Below, one piece after another: positions 43,706 to 52,950 of a stretch of 64,000 nt of DNA (position 1 is the first letter of the stretch; each line of letters starts with the position of its first letter). Location of the stretch: assembly GCA_945861415.1 (NCBI GenBank), contig CAMAUV010000022.1:1-64000 (forward strand), given 5' to 3'. The notes under the pieces were generated by a model. The model was not told the origin of the DNA and made no database searches. It was given only the letters and a program-made list of their open reading frames with translations. Source of the stretch: Akkermansia muciniphila. GTDB lineage: Bacteria; Verrucomicrobiota; Verrucomicrobiia; Verrucomicrobiales; V1-33. The position numbers and the translations under genes were made by a program.

Positions 43706-46161
43706 TGGTTCTTCCAGAATCCAGCTAAATCGCGCGTCACCTGAATGGGGCGGTGGTTGGGGGCGAGAATGCTCATCACCAGCGGCACGCGGCCTCCGGC
43801 AATTTTGGGCGTGTCGCGCTGCTTGAAGAGTTGCTGGATGAAAACGGCGACGCTTGGTTCCTCTGGCCGGGTGTAGTCGATCTTCGCTGGCTTACCCGTG
43901 TCCAGTTCGATGCGCGGCGGTGCATGGCGGTCCAGCGCGGTGGCCTGCGCGTGGCTGAGCCAATCGCGCAGGGCCTGGAGCGGCGAGAGGTCTTTGATGT
44001 CGCGATAGCTGCGGCAGCCGTGAAACAGTTCCTCCAGCACGAGCCGTTTGTCGTCTTCGGTGAACTCCGGCAGTTCCAGGTCCGGCATGGCTTTACGCAG
44101 GAAGTTGAGCCGGGCGAACCACTGTTCCGTATTCTCGTCCCACGCGGACAGCGTCAGGTTGCCGCGCAGCACTTCGTCAGCCAGGATAGCCGCCGCCGCA
44201 CCGGCGTCCGGTTCGCCGCTCTGGCGCTCGCGGATGACAAGATCGCGGAACCGCACGCGCTCGCGCTGGATCACGCGGCGCTGCGTGGTGTCGAAGAATG
44301 GCGCTTTTTCCAGCTCGAAATCCTCCGGGAAAAGATCGCCCAGCCAGTCCTCCTCCAGCTCCGTGAGCAACTGGAGCGTCACCTGCACCTCGCGGCCCTG
44401 CACTTCGGCGATTTCCGCCGCCACCAGCAACGCCTCACCGCGCACCACCGTCTCTTTGCCCACTGCTGCACGGCGTCCGCCCACCACATCGCACGCGCTG
44501 CCACCGATGCTCGTGCGCCGCGCCACCTGGTCGGAGTAGCCGGTGAGCACGATCTTCGCCAGCGTCTCGCGGTCCGGGAGGTCCGAGGCATTGCCAAAGT
44601 CTGCGCCGGTCATCTTCTCCAGACGGTCCGCGAGCCGCCCGGCTTCGCTCGCGGCTTTGCCGTTCAGCCCGAGTTGCCCGCATGCATCCGGATTGAAATT
44701 CCGGTCCGCCGCCGCCTGCCACGCGCGGATGAGCGGGAGAAAGTCGGAGAAGTCGTCCGGTTGCTGAAAGCGCTTCTGGCCGTCCGTGCCGCGCATGAAC
44801 AGCGAGCGCCCCTGGAGGAGCGACACCACCAGCGCCACAGGCGGCACGCAGCCCTGCGCCGCCGCTTCCTCCAGCATCCGCGCCTGCCGCGGGTGAAGAG
44901 GATAACGCGTGAGCCTCCGGCCCGTTTCTGTCAGTGCCCCTGCCGCATCCAGCGCACCCAGTTCATGCAGCAGACGCCCCGCCCGTTCCATGCCGCGCGG
45001 GTCAGGACGCTCAAACCACCGGAACGCTTCCATGTCGCGGACGCCTGCGGCTTTAAGAGTTAGGATCACCTCCGCCAAATCCAGCCGCAGCACCTCGGGC
45101 ACCTCGGCGGCGGCGCGGCGTCCGTGGGATTCCTCGCTCCACAGCCGATAGCACACACCCGGCCCCGTCCGGCCCGCGCGGCCTGCCCGCTGATCTGAGC
45201 TGGCGCGCGAAATGGGCTGTACCGTGAGCGTGTTGATGCCGCGGTTCGCATCCCACGACGCCACCCGCGCTGTGCCTGCGTCAATGACCGCCTGCACGCC
45301 ATCGATGGTCAGAGAAGTCTCGGCCACGTTCGTGGCCACCACTATCCGCCGCCTCCCGTTGTCGCTCACTGCCGCGTCCTGCTGCGCCGGAGTCAATTCT
45401 CCGTGCAGCGGGAGAATATCGAACTCCCGCGCCCACTTCTCCCGCGAGAGCGCCTCCATGGTTTTGCGAATCTCAAACGCCCCCGGCATGAACACCAGCC
45501 CATGGCCTTCCCGCTGCGCCGCCAGGGCATCACCGCACACCCGCACAGCGTGGTCCCAGATTTCACCCCGCACATTCCCCTTCGGCGGCGCGTAGCGGAT
45601 GTTCACGGGAAAGGTCCGCCCCTCACTGACAAGATGCACCGCCGGCGCCAGATACGCCTTGAGCGACTCCGTTTGCAGCGTCGCCGACATCACAAAGATC
45701 GCGAGGTCCGGTCTCTGCGACTCCTGCACATCCAGCGCACGGGCCAGCGTGATATCGCCGTAGAGATGCCGCTCGTGAAATTCGTCGAACACCACCGCTG
45801 TCACTCCCCGGAGATTCGGATCATCCATCATACGGCGTAGCAAAATTCCCTCCGTCACAAACCGGATGCGCGTCTTCCCGCTGACCGCGCCTTCAAACCG
45901 CACCTGATACCCCACCTCATCGCCCAGCCGCACGCCCATCTCCTCCGCCACCCGCCGCGCCAGCATCCGCGCAGCGATCCGCCGCGGCTGCAGGATCACC
46001 ACTTCACCGTCGCCCAGAAGATCGTTGTTGAGCAACATCTGCGGGAGCTGGGTGCTCTTCCCCGATCCCGTCGGCGCCTCGATCACAAACCGCCGCCGCT
46101 CCGCCGAGTCGCGCCATGCGGCGAGGAGAGCGGGTTCGATTTCATAAATGGGCAGACGCAT
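43642..46161 (-). CDS. hrpB: ATP-dependent helicase HrpB (DExH)
   Basis: An 839-residue helicase of the DEAH/RHA type. Walker A APTGSGKSTQLP is at residues 29-40, the DExH box is DEFHER, motif III is SATL, and motif VI includes QRAGRAGR in the second RecA domain. The helicase-associated C-terminal region (HrpB type) is present and the length fits (about 800-850). Its cellular role in bacteria is not settled; it is an RNA/DNA-remodelling helicase. It converges on the operon at 33844-43499 with its stop inside the short ORF 43496-43705, and no partner genes are adjacent. Confidence 0.95.
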   Translation of the reverse strand: MRLPIYEIEPALLAAWRDSAERRRFVIEAPTGSGKSTQLPQMLLNNDLLGDGEVVILQPRRIAARMLARRVAEEMGVRLGDEVGYQVRFEGAVSGKTRIRFVTEGILLRRMMDDPNLRGVTAVVFDEFHERHLYGDITLARALDVQESQRPDLAIFVMSATLQTESLKAYLAPAVHLVSEGRTFPVNIRYAPPKGNVRGEIWDHAVRVCGDALAAQREGHGLVFMPGAFEIRKTMEALSREKWAREFDILPLHGELTPAQQDAAVSDNGRRRIVVATNVAETSLTIDGVQAVIDAGTARVASWDANRGINTLTVQPISRASSDQRAGRAGRTGPGVCYRLWSEESHGRRAAAEVPEVLRLDLAEVILTLKAAGVRDMEAFRWFERPDPRGMERAGRLLHELGALDAAGALTETGRRLTRYPLHPRQARMLEEAAAQGCVPPVALVVSLLQGRSLFMRGTDGQKRFQQPDDFSDFLPLIRAWQAAADRNFNPDACGQLGLNGKAASEAGRLADRLEKMTGADFGNASDLPDRETLAKIVLTGYSDQVARRTSIGGSACDVVGGRRAAVGKETVVRGEALLVAAEIAEVQGREVQVTLQLLTELEEDWLGDLFPEDFELEKAPFFDTTQRRVIQRERVRFRDLVIRERQSGEPDAGAAAAILADEVLRGNLTLSAWDENTEQWFARLNFLRKAMPDLELPEFTEDDKRLVLEELFHGCRSYRDIKDLSPLQALRDWLSHAQATALDRHAPPRIELDTGKPAKIDYTRPEEPSVAVFIQQLFKQRDTPKIAGGRVPLVMSILAPNHRPIQVTRDLAGFWKNHYPAIKKEMERRYPRHEWREM

Positions 46162-46615
46162 ATATAAAATAGCCTGCCGCTAACCGCCCCGCGCCCACCC
46201 TGCAAGCCGCGCGGCATGGAGATGCATCCGATATTGCCTCCGCGCCCGCCGCCAATCTGCGTTAAGCTCTCCGGCTACGGTGGAGGTGGTAAATTTTGCG
46301 GGGAGGTGCGGGAAGGTGCGGGATCGCATAGCGGCGGTGATGTAGTGCGCCGCGAACTGCGCGTTGTGCCAAGGCCTGAATATGATGAGTGGGTGGAGGG
46401 GATCGCGGCGACACTGACGGTGGGGCAGTCGTCTGTTTTTGTTACGACGGTGCTCCTCGATACTTCGGGCACGCTGGTGTCGGCGAAGGTTTACGCCATT
46501 ACCAGCGACGGGCGAGAGAGTTCCTCGGGGGCGGTGCAGGTGCAGGTGCAGAGGCAGCAGGGAGGATTGCAGTTTTGTTTTGCAGCCGGGCCGAAACGGG
46601 GTCACGGGGAAACCT
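46162..46615. other. Region between hrpB and the ribD operon, one doubtful ORF
   Basis: Mostly non-coding. It contains the N-terminal and central part of a doubtful frame at 46216-46641, listed separately, and CT-poor, G-rich sequence with a doubled GAGGTGCGGGAAGGTGCGGG pattern near 46305-46320. Confidence 0.45.
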
Positions 46616-46641
46616 ATGACGTTTCACGAATGGCACGATAA
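46216..46641 (+). CDS. Doubtful hypothetical protein
   Basis: A 141-residue frame overlapping the next gene by 26 bases. The first half is proline- and glycine-rich and unconvincing; the second half (ATLTVGQSSVFVTTVLLDTS and VSAKVYAITSDGRES) alternates hydrophobic and polar residues as a beta-sandwich would. No family recognised and no ribosome-binding site. It may be the remnant of a longer gene. Confidence 0.3.
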   Translation: MEMHPILPPRPPPICVKLSGYGGGGKFCGEVREGAGSHSGGDVVRRELRVVPRPEYDEWVEGIAATLTVGQSSVFVTTVLLDTSGTLVSAKVYAITSDGRESSSGAVQVQVQRQQGGLQFCFAAGPKRGHGETYDVSRMAR

Positions 46642-46897
46642 GGACGAAGAAACCGGAGAGCGGCGCTACTTCCGCGCGGGCAAGTTTGGCCGGCGCTGGC
46701 ATGTGAAGACGACTCTGAAGTCGGAGCCGGACTGGCATGACCTAGAGCCAATCCCGCTGGATGTGCTGGAGGCGCTGCGCTCGCAATTGCTCAACAAGTA
46801 TCAACGCCGCCGCATTCCTTATGAGGATGTGGTGGACATTGACAAATTCGTCGTGGCGGCTGGGGGGGCGTCGGTCATCGCGGAGGTGGAGCGATGA
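46616..46897 (+). CDS. Small conserved-looking protein upstream of ribD
   Basis: A 93-residue protein from ATG 46616 (MTFHEWHDKDEETGERRYFR). It is rich in charged and aromatic residues (FGRRWHVKTTLKSEPDWHDL, LLNKYQRRRIPYEDVVDID), has no membrane segment, and reads as a compact folded protein. I do not recognise a family. Its stop overlaps the ribD start (ATGA), so it is translated with ribD. Confidence 0.6.
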   Translation: MTFHEWHDKDEETGERRYFRAGKFGRRWHVKTTLKSEPDWHDLEPIPLDVLEALRSQLLNKYQRRRIPYEDVVDIDKFVVAAGGASVIAEVER

Positions 46898-47928
46898 CGG
46901 TGGACGAGTCATGGATGCAACAGGCGCTGGAGGAGGCCCGGCAGGGCAGGGGACTCACCAGTCCCAATCCCTGTGTGGGGGCCGTGATTGTGAAGGATGG
47001 AGCGATGCTGTCCAGAGGGTGGCACCAGCGGGCGGGAGGGCCGCATGCGGAAGTCGAGGCGATTCGTGCGGCGGAACGATTGCTGGGAGCAGGCTGTACG
47101 GAGGGGGCGACTATTTTCATCACCCTTGAGCCGTGTTCGACTCACGGGCGGACTCCGCCGTGTGTGCAGGCGCTGATGGCTGGAAAATTTGCCCGGGTGG
47201 TGTGGGGAGTGGATGACCCGAATCCAGCCCATGCAGGAAGTGCCGCGGCCGTGCTGGAGGCGGCTGGAATTTCTGTCGCGCGGCATGTGCTGGAGCAGGA
47301 GTGCCGCGAAGTGATCGCTCCCTTCGCGAAGTTCATCACCACTGGCCTGCCGTGGGTGATCGCCAAAGCCGGGATGTCGCTCGACGGCCGCATCACCCGG
47401 CCTACTGGAGAGGGGCCATGGATCACCAGTGAGGCCGCCCGCGCAGACGCCATGCAACTCCGGGTAATGACCGATGCCATCATCGTCGGTGCTGGAACGG
47501 TGCGCGCCGACGACCCTGCGCTGACGTTGCGGGGAGACCGGATTCCGGAGGGCAAGACGCAGCCGTGGCGAGTGGTTCTGACCCGCAGCGGTGATTTGCC
47601 GACAGCGGCAAAGGTTTTTACCGATGACCAGCGGGAGCGCACGCTCGTTTTTCGCGATCAGTCCTTCGCTGCCGTGCTTCGTGATCTTGCGGGTCGCGGG
47701 GTTGTGACCGTGCTCATTGAGGGTGGCGGAAAGGTGCTGGCGGAAGCTTTTAGCGCCGGTCTGGTGGATGAGGCGGTGGTATACATCGCCCCGCTAGTAA
47801 GCGGCACCGGACTACCTGTGGTGGATGGCGCGTTGTGGCGCGGGGGTTCGGTGGACATGGAATGCACAGACGTGAAACGGACCGGTCCGGATGTGCGGCT
47901 GGAACTCAGAAGAAAAGCGGAGCGATGA
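46894..47928 (+). CDS. ribD: Bifunctional riboflavin deaminase-reductase RibD
   Basis: A 344-residue two-domain enzyme of riboflavin synthesis. The N-terminal zinc deaminase has HAEVEA (H51, E53) and PCSTHGRTPPC (C81, C90); the C-terminal reductase starts near residue 145 with AKAGMSLDGRI and has IEGGGKVLAEAF. It converts diaminohydroxyphosphoribosylaminopyrimidine to the 5-amino-6-ribitylamino product via two steps. The start overlaps the 93-residue gene and the stop overlaps the metallopeptidase start (ATGA), so four genes from 46616 to about 49011 likely form one unit. No other rib gene is in the window. Confidence 0.95.
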   Translation: MTVDESWMQQALEEARQGRGLTSPNPCVGAVIVKDGAMLSRGWHQRAGGPHAEVEAIRAAERLLGAGCTEGATIFITLEPCSTHGRTPPCVQALMAGKFARVVWGVDDPNPAHAGSAAAVLEAAGISVARHVLEQECREVIAPFAKFITTGLPWVIAKAGMSLDGRITRPTGEGPWITSEAARADAMQLRVMTDAIIVGAGTVRADDPALTLRGDRIPEGKTQPWRVVLTRSGDLPTAAKVFTDDQRERTLVFRDQSFAAVLRDLAGRGVVTVLIEGGGKVLAEAFSAGLVDEAVVYIAPLVSGTGLPVVDGALWRGGSVDMECTDVKRTGPDVRLELRRKAER

Positions 47929-48302
47929 TCAAAGTGACGCGCGATCAGTTTCGCCGCATGGCGGAAAAGGCATGGCTGCAAGTGCCGGAGGAACTGCGGG
48001 CTCGCGTGGAGAATCTGCAGATTCTCATCGAGGACGAACCGACCGCGCGTGACTATGAACTGAATGAAGTGCCGGACAATGAAGATCTTTTCGGTCTCTT
48101 TGAAGGAATGGCGCTCACGGATTCTAACATCGGAGAGGGCTATCGGATGCCGAATGTGATCCGTATTTTCCAGTGGCCGCACGAGGAGGTGTGCGACACG
48201 CTTGAGGAACTGGAGGAGGAGGTGCGCCGCACGATGCATCACGAAGTGGCGCATCATTTTGGCATCGATGACGACCGACTGGAGGAGATAGGAGCTTACT
48301 GA
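47925..48302 (+). CDS. Zincin-like metallopeptidase family protein
   Basis: A 125-residue protein from ATG 47925 (overlapping the ribD stop; the longer frame back to 47835 lies inside ribD). The HExxH zinc motif is clear: H106, E107 and H110 in MHHEVAHHFGID. A MPNVIRIFQWP segment precedes it. This matches the small MMP-like family of bacterial metallopeptidase-domain proteins (PF06262 type). Target unknown. It is followed by the DUF1826-like gene after one base. Confidence 0.85.
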   Translation: MIKVTRDQFRRMAEKAWLQVPEELRARVENLQILIEDEPTARDYELNEVPDNEDLFGLFEGMALTDSNIGEGYRMPNVIRIFQWPHEEVCDTLEELEEEVRRTMHHEVAHHFGIDDDRLEEIGAY

Positions 48303-48303
48303 A

Positions 48304-49011
48304 ATGAGCGCGCTGGTCTTACCTCAAGACTATCCGCGGCTGCGCGTGGTGGCGGGATTCGCGGAGTTGTCGTCCGCCTCATTTGAGGATGGCGTGCACG
48401 CGCTGTGCTGGCAGAGGGAGTTGTCGGGGGACTTTGGCGAAATTGTTCGGCATTTTGCGGGCAATGAAGGCATCACCTCTATTGATGTTGATCAGCTGAT
48501 CGGCTTGGCGCTTAGTCCGACAGGTAGGGTGGCTGCGGCCGTTTTGGTTGAGGATCTTCGCTGCCTCCAAGCACTGGGTCTGCAGCCGGAGTTGAATGTC
48601 ATCAACGGTTACCGCCGGGAGGAGAAGCCCGGACCAGTTCCTAGGGATGTGATGTCATGGCATGCGGACAGTGCGACGGAGGAGACGGACACGTGGCTTT
48701 GTACTTATTATGGAGCGTCGAGTGAAGCCCTGCGCCATGAGGATGCGCTTTGCTGTAGTCTTGAGCCGGAGATCCGTGCTGCGCTTCTGGCGGTTTACGG
48801 TGGCGGCGACGATGCGGGTTTCGCGGAGTTTTTGAGCGAAGAGTGCTACGACCTGCACTATTCCGCGCGACCAGAAGCCACACCTTATGTTTTTGGTCAG
48901 GGTAATCTCTGGCGCGTCGCCACGATATATCCCGGCTGCCCCGTTCCGCCCTGTGTCCACCGGGCACCGGCCGCCAGTAGGGGAGAGTTACGGCTGCTGC
49001 TGATTAGTTGA
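48304..49011 (+). CDS. DUF1826-like protein
   Basis: A 235-residue protein. The middle has a MSWHADSATEETDTWLCTYY segment and the end has CVHRAPAASRGELRLLLIS; these resemble the DUF1826 family, in which a histidine-aspartate pair and a late HRSP-type motif recur. The family's biochemistry is unknown; the H-x-D and late His resemble iron-dependent dioxygenase ligands but this is only suggestive. It follows the metallopeptidase by one base in the same unit. Confidence 0.6.
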   Translation: MSALVLPQDYPRLRVVAGFAELSSASFEDGVHALCWQRELSGDFGEIVRHFAGNEGITSIDVDQLIGLALSPTGRVAAAVLVEDLRCLQALGLQPELNVINGYRREEKPGPVPRDVMSWHADSATEETDTWLCTYYGASSEALRHEDALCCSLEPEIRAALLAVYGGGDDAGFAEFLSEECYDLHYSARPEATPYVFGQGNLWRVATIYPGCPVPPCVHRAPAASRGELRLLLIS

Positions 49012-49060
49012 GCCTTGATTCAGGCTTGCCCAGCGGAAATGGGCGGGTAGGAGCCGCGCC

Positions 49061-50785
49061 ATGCAATTGCCGCTGGAAGACAACTTTGAAGACATCCTCG
49101 CCAAGGCGCAGCGCGGGCTGGGCCTCTCGGAAGAGGAGCTCGCATTCCGTGCGGGGATATCTGTGAAAGCCCTGCGGGAGATGCAGGAAGGAACCCTGCG
49201 GGATGGACTGGCGTGCCTTGTTTGTCCGGTGCTGGGACTGCATGCGGAGAGCCTCACCGCAATCGCCCTAAAGGAATGGAAGCCGGAGCCGCGCAGCGTG
49301 GACGGGTTGGAGGTATTCACTACCGACTACGGTGGCATGACGGTGAACAGTTATGCCGTCTTCTCGGAGGGCCATGCTGCGCTCTTCGACAGCGGGGCGG
49401 ATGCCGCGGGTATGATTGCCGCCGTGCGCGGGCGCGTTGCGACTGTTGATTTTATCTTTATCACCCACACCCACCCGGATCACATCGCGGCGCTGCCGGC
49501 ATTACGGGAGGCCTTTCCGCAGGCGCAGGTAATTGTGGGCCGCGGGGAGCTATTCGACGGGGCACAGCCGGTGGATGACGGCGCGGAGTTCGCGCTAGGG
49601 GCGCTGAAAGTTGAGGCGCGGGAAACTTCCGGTCATGCCCGCTGCGGTATTACCTATGCGGTCAACGGGCTCAGCGTGCCTGCGGCCGTGGTGGGGGATG
49701 CGATTTTCGCCGGCAGCATGGGAGGTCCGCGCACATCGTGGCAGCAGGCGCTTACCACCAACCGCAGGCGTATTTTCGCGCTGCCCGGTTCCACCATTCT
49801 CTGCCCCGGTCACGGCCCGCTCACCACCGTGGCGGAGGAAAAAGCACACAACCCATTCTATCCCGAATTTAAACCATCCAATAATCCAGCTATGAAAGAA
49901 AAAATCGCATTTGTCGGAGTCGGACGCATGGGCGCCAACATGGCCCGCCGTGTCAAGGAAGTAGGCTATCAGGTTACTGCCGTGTATGATGTGAACAGGG
50001 TAGCCGCAGCGGAACTGGCAGCGGAGATCGGCGCCACGGCCTGTGAGAAACTGGCGGACGTCACCGCCGCAGCAGATGTGATCTTCACCGTGGTAACCAA
50101 CGATGCGGCCATGGAGGCGATCTTTTACGGACCGGATGACAACCTTTTCACGGGAGCGGCAGGCCGCACTTTCATCAACTGTGCGACGCTTTCTCCTGCC
50201 TTGCACGTCAAACTCCAGGCGGCATCGGCGGCGACGGGTGCGCAAAGCATTGAGGGCTGCATGGCCAGCAGCATTCCGCAGGCGCGCAGCGGCCAATTGC
50301 AGCTCATGATCGGCGGGAAGAAGGAGGTCTTCGACAAAATGGAGCCACTACTCAAAACCATTAGCGCCGTGCTGACATACGTGGGGCCGGCCGGCAAAGC
50401 CGCCGAAGTCAAGGCTCTTGTTAATATGGTGATGAACATCAACACGGCGGCGCTGGCGGAAGGCCTCGGCCTTGGCGCCGCTTTGGGTCTTGACCTCAAC
50501 ACGCTCAGCCAAGTTTTCAGTGTCACCGGGGCCAACAGCCGCGTGCTTCAGACGGACGGAGAGGACATGATCAACCGTGAGCATTCCTGCTATTTCAGCG
50601 CGGAACATGCAGCCAAGGACAGCAACATCGCCCTTGCGCTGGCAAAGGAAAAAGGACTCGCCCTGCCCCTCGCGGTAGCAACGGCCACGCAGTTTGAGAA
50701 GATGGTCGCCGCCGGTCTGGGAGAACTCGACAAGAGCGGTGTGGCAGAACTGACATTCCCTGGCCGTCACGCGCACCCGGCCTGA
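49061..50785 (+). CDS. HTH - metallo-beta-lactamase - 3-hydroxyisobutyrate dehydrogenase fusion
   Basis: One 574-residue open frame. Residues 1-60 resemble an XRE-type helix-turn-helix (LGLSEEELAFRAGISVKAL). Residues 85-265 are a metallo-beta-lactamase-fold domain with THTHPDH (H136, H138, D140, H141). Residues 278-574 are a 3-hydroxyisobutyrate dehydrogenase-type NAD(P) oxidoreductase with the dinucleotide fold FVGVGRMGANMARR and the catalytic lysine in KAAEVKALVNMVM. The ATG at 49892 would start a normal free-standing dehydrogenase and lies in the same frame, with no stop and no ribosome-binding site between. So it may be a true fusion or two genes whose separating stop has been lost. Confidence 0.8.
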   Translation: MQLPLEDNFEDILAKAQRGLGLSEEELAFRAGISVKALREMQEGTLRDGLACLVCPVLGLHAESLTAIALKEWKPEPRSVDGLEVFTTDYGGMTVNSYAVFSEGHAALFDSGADAAGMIAAVRGRVATVDFIFITHTHPDHIAALPALREAFPQAQVIVGRGELFDGAQPVDDGAEFALGALKVEARETSGHARCGITYAVNGLSVPAAVVGDAIFAGSMGGPRTSWQQALTTNRRRIFALPGSTILCPGHGPLTTVAEEKAHNPFYPEFKPSNNPAMKEKIAFVGVGRMGANMARRVKEVGYQVTAVYDVNRVAAAELAAEIGATACEKLADVTAAADVIFTVVTNDAAMEAIFYGPDDNLFTGAAGRTFINCATLSPALHVKLQAASAATGAQSIEGCMASSIPQARSGQLQLMIGGKKEVFDKMEPLLKTISAVLTYVGPAGKAAEVKALVNMVMNINTAALAEGLGLGAALGLDLNTLSQVFSVTGANSRVLQTDGEDMINREHSCYFSAEHAAKDSNIALALAKEKGLALPLAVATATQFEKMVAAGLGELDKSGVAELTFPGRHAHPA

Positions 50786-50787
50786 TC

Positions 50788-52437
50788 ATGCAGTGCTCCG
50801 GTTCCCTACGGCTCATCGTGGTGCGGTGGCTGGCGATTTTTCTCCTTTTACTGCCCTATGTGGGGTGTGCCTATTATTCGCGGGTAAAGGAGAAGCAGCC
50901 GCCCCCGCCAGTGATGCTGGCCAACAGCGGGATTGATCGCGCGATCGCCGAGGGTCTTCGCGTATTGGAAAAGCAGCCGATGTCGGCGCTGGGACACTTC
51001 CTTTCCGCCGCAGAGGGCGCCGCGGATGGGCTGCGGCGGGATCCGGCAGACTCGCAATCGTTGGAGCGTTACAACTACGCCCTGAGTCAAGCATTTGCCG
51101 CCATTCTCCGGTCGGGTGTGAATGTGTGGGAAAAGCCTGTGCAGGTGAGCAAACCGGAAGGCTTCTTCACGCTCAAAGCCAAAGTGGACTCACGCCATGC
51201 TGAGCGGCACCCGAAGCTTTACGACTACTATCCTGCGTCCAATCTGGCAATTAGCGGGACCTACGTGCAGGAGCGTAGGGAGAAGTCCGGTCTGGGTGCA
51301 CCAGTTGTGGGTATCCGGCGCGAGGCTCGGCTGGACGCCCGGAAGAGATTCGCCCTCGAACGCGGCTACCATGGTGTAACGGCCGTGGCCCGGTTCCGCG
51401 GATCAGTTTGCGAAATGGAATTTGTCGATCCTCTGGCTGCGGAGACCGTTTCTCTGAATAGTCGGTCCTACCATGTGGCGGCCGACTTTACCGCGGCGCT
51501 GGCTTTGATGCTCAACGATACCAACCCGCGGAAAAAGGAAATCTTCAATTTGGTCCGGCCCGGTGATCCGGCCGACAGTGCGCGCATCATCCTTCTCCAG
51601 CCGTTTGACCCTGAGAAAACAACCGTCCTGCTGGTGCACGGGCTCATCAGTTCCCCGGCGACATGGGTGCCCATGCTGAATGAACTGCGCGGAGATGCTG
51701 CAATACGGAAGCGCTATCAGTTCTGGCTTTATGAGTATCCCAGCGGCTATCCGTATCCGGTTTCTGCGGCCCTCATGCGCAAGGAATTGGATGCTGCTTT
51801 GAGGGAATTCCCGCAAAAAAAGCCCATGATTCTCATAGGCCACAGCATGGGCGGGCTCATCGCCCGGCTTATGGTCACTGACCCGGGCGAGCGGTTGTGG
51901 AAAGAGGCTGGCGGCGGGCGGGCCGGCAATCCCGTCTCGATCCTTAAAAAGCGGACGCTCCTCTCGGATGCCTTTTTCTTCAAAAGCCGCCCGGAAGTGG
52001 GCCGCGTGCTCTTCATCGCCGTGCCCCACCGCGGCAGTGACATCGCAGGGGGGTGGATAGGCCGTCTCGGAGCCCGGCTCATCCGGGCACCGGAATTCCT
52101 TGCCAAAGCCAGCCTTGAAGTCGCCACGCTGGGGCTCATTCCCGGCTGGAAGCAACGCGACCACGCTCCCAACAGCGTGGACACCCTTTCCTCCAAACAT
52201 CCATTCGTGTTGGCCATCAACAAGATCCCTATCAAACCAGGAGTCCCCGTCCACTCAATCATCGGGGACCGCGGCAAGGGGGACACCCCCAACAGCAGCG
52301 ATGGCGCCGTGCCCTACCGGAGTTCCCACATCGACAAAGTTGTCTCCGAGAAAATTGTGCCTTCCGGCCACAGAGCCCATCAGCACCCGGAGGCGATCGC
52401 TGAGGTTGATAGGATCCTGAAAAGGGCTGCCCGCTAG
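50788..52437 (+). CDS. Alpha/beta hydrolase lipoprotein, lipase/PGAP1-like
   Basis: A 549-residue protein with a probable lipoprotein signal (hydrophobic LAIFLLLLPYVGC, Cys around residue 27; the -3 position is tyrosine, so lipid attachment is likely rather than certain). The catalytic domain spans about 270-470, with the nucleophile S353 in IGHSMGGLIARL and an oxyanion-hole strand VLLVHGLISSPATW; the histidine is in SGHRAHQHPE. It resembles membrane-tethered lipases or GPI-inositol-deacylase-like enzymes. The first 250 residues have no known domain. It begins two bases after the fusion gene's stop. Confidence 0.82.
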   Translation: MQCSGSLRLIVVRWLAIFLLLLPYVGCAYYSRVKEKQPPPPVMLANSGIDRAIAEGLRVLEKQPMSALGHFLSAAEGAADGLRRDPADSQSLERYNYALSQAFAAILRSGVNVWEKPVQVSKPEGFFTLKAKVDSRHAERHPKLYDYYPASNLAISGTYVQERREKSGLGAPVVGIRREARLDARKRFALERGYHGVTAVARFRGSVCEMEFVDPLAAETVSLNSRSYHVAADFTAALALMLNDTNPRKKEIFNLVRPGDPADSARIILLQPFDPEKTTVLLVHGLISSPATWVPMLNELRGDAAIRKRYQFWLYEYPSGYPYPVSAALMRKELDAALREFPQKKPMILIGHSMGGLIARLMVTDPGERLWKEAGGGRAGNPVSILKKRTLLSDAFFFKSRPEVGRVLFIAVPHRGSDIAGGWIGRLGARLIRAPEFLAKASLEVATLGLIPGWKQRDHAPNSVDTLSSKHPFVLAINKIPIKPGVPVHSIIGDRGKGDTPNSSDGAVPYRSSHIDKVVSEKIVPSGHRAHQHPEAIAEVDRILKRAAR

Positions 52438-52512
52438 CCGCTCCGGCTTTATTTCTCTCCGGCGGCAAAAATCCGTGGCAAACCCGCCGCTGCGGGTTAC
52501 AGCCCCACGACC

Positions 52513-52950
52513 ATGCCTGCGAAAAAGAAGACCGCTACCCCTGCCAAGAAAGTTACTGCCCGTAAAACCGTTCCCAAAAAAGCGGCGAATCCGGCCGTGC
52601 CGGTGAAGTTTGAAGGGGAAGTCTTTGCCCGGGCCGCCACCGGCTACGCAGATGACAAGAAGGCGGAAAACATCATCGTGCTGGATGTGCGTCAGATCTC
52701 AATGGTCGCCGATTTCCTCCTGATCTGCGATGGCAGTTCTCTTCCGCACCTGCGCGCCATCCGAAGCGAAATCGCCGACCGCCTTAAGCACGACCATGGG
52801 ATCCCCCCTTACTCGTCTCACGGCACCCCAGACAGCGGCTGGTTGTTGCTCGACTACGGCGACGTGGTTATCCATGTCTTCCACGCAGAAAAGCGCGCCT
52901 TCTACGGGCTAGAAGATCTTTGGAACGATGCACCAAGGCTGAAATTGTAA
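52513..52950 (+). CDS. rsfS: Ribosome silencing factor RsfS
   Basis: A 145-residue protein. Residues 45-140 match the RsfS/RsfA (Iojap) fold with DVRQISMVADFLLICDGSS, and GWLLLDYGDVVIHVFH followed by RAFYGLEDLWNDAP. It binds ribosomal protein uL14 and blocks subunit joining under low nutrient supply. The N-terminal 30 residues are an Ala/Lys/Pro/Thr-rich tail (MPAKKKTATPAKK) that normal RsfS proteins lack, probably disordered and possibly RNA-binding. Follows the lipase gene on the same strand with a 75-base gap. Confidence 0.94.
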   Translation: MPAKKKTATPAKKVTARKTVPKKAANPAVPVKFEGEVFARAATGYADDKKAENIIVLDVRQISMVADFLLICDGSSLPHLRAIRSEIADRLKHDHGIPPYSSHGTPDSGWLLLDYGDVVIHVFHAEKRAFYGLEDLWNDAPRLKL

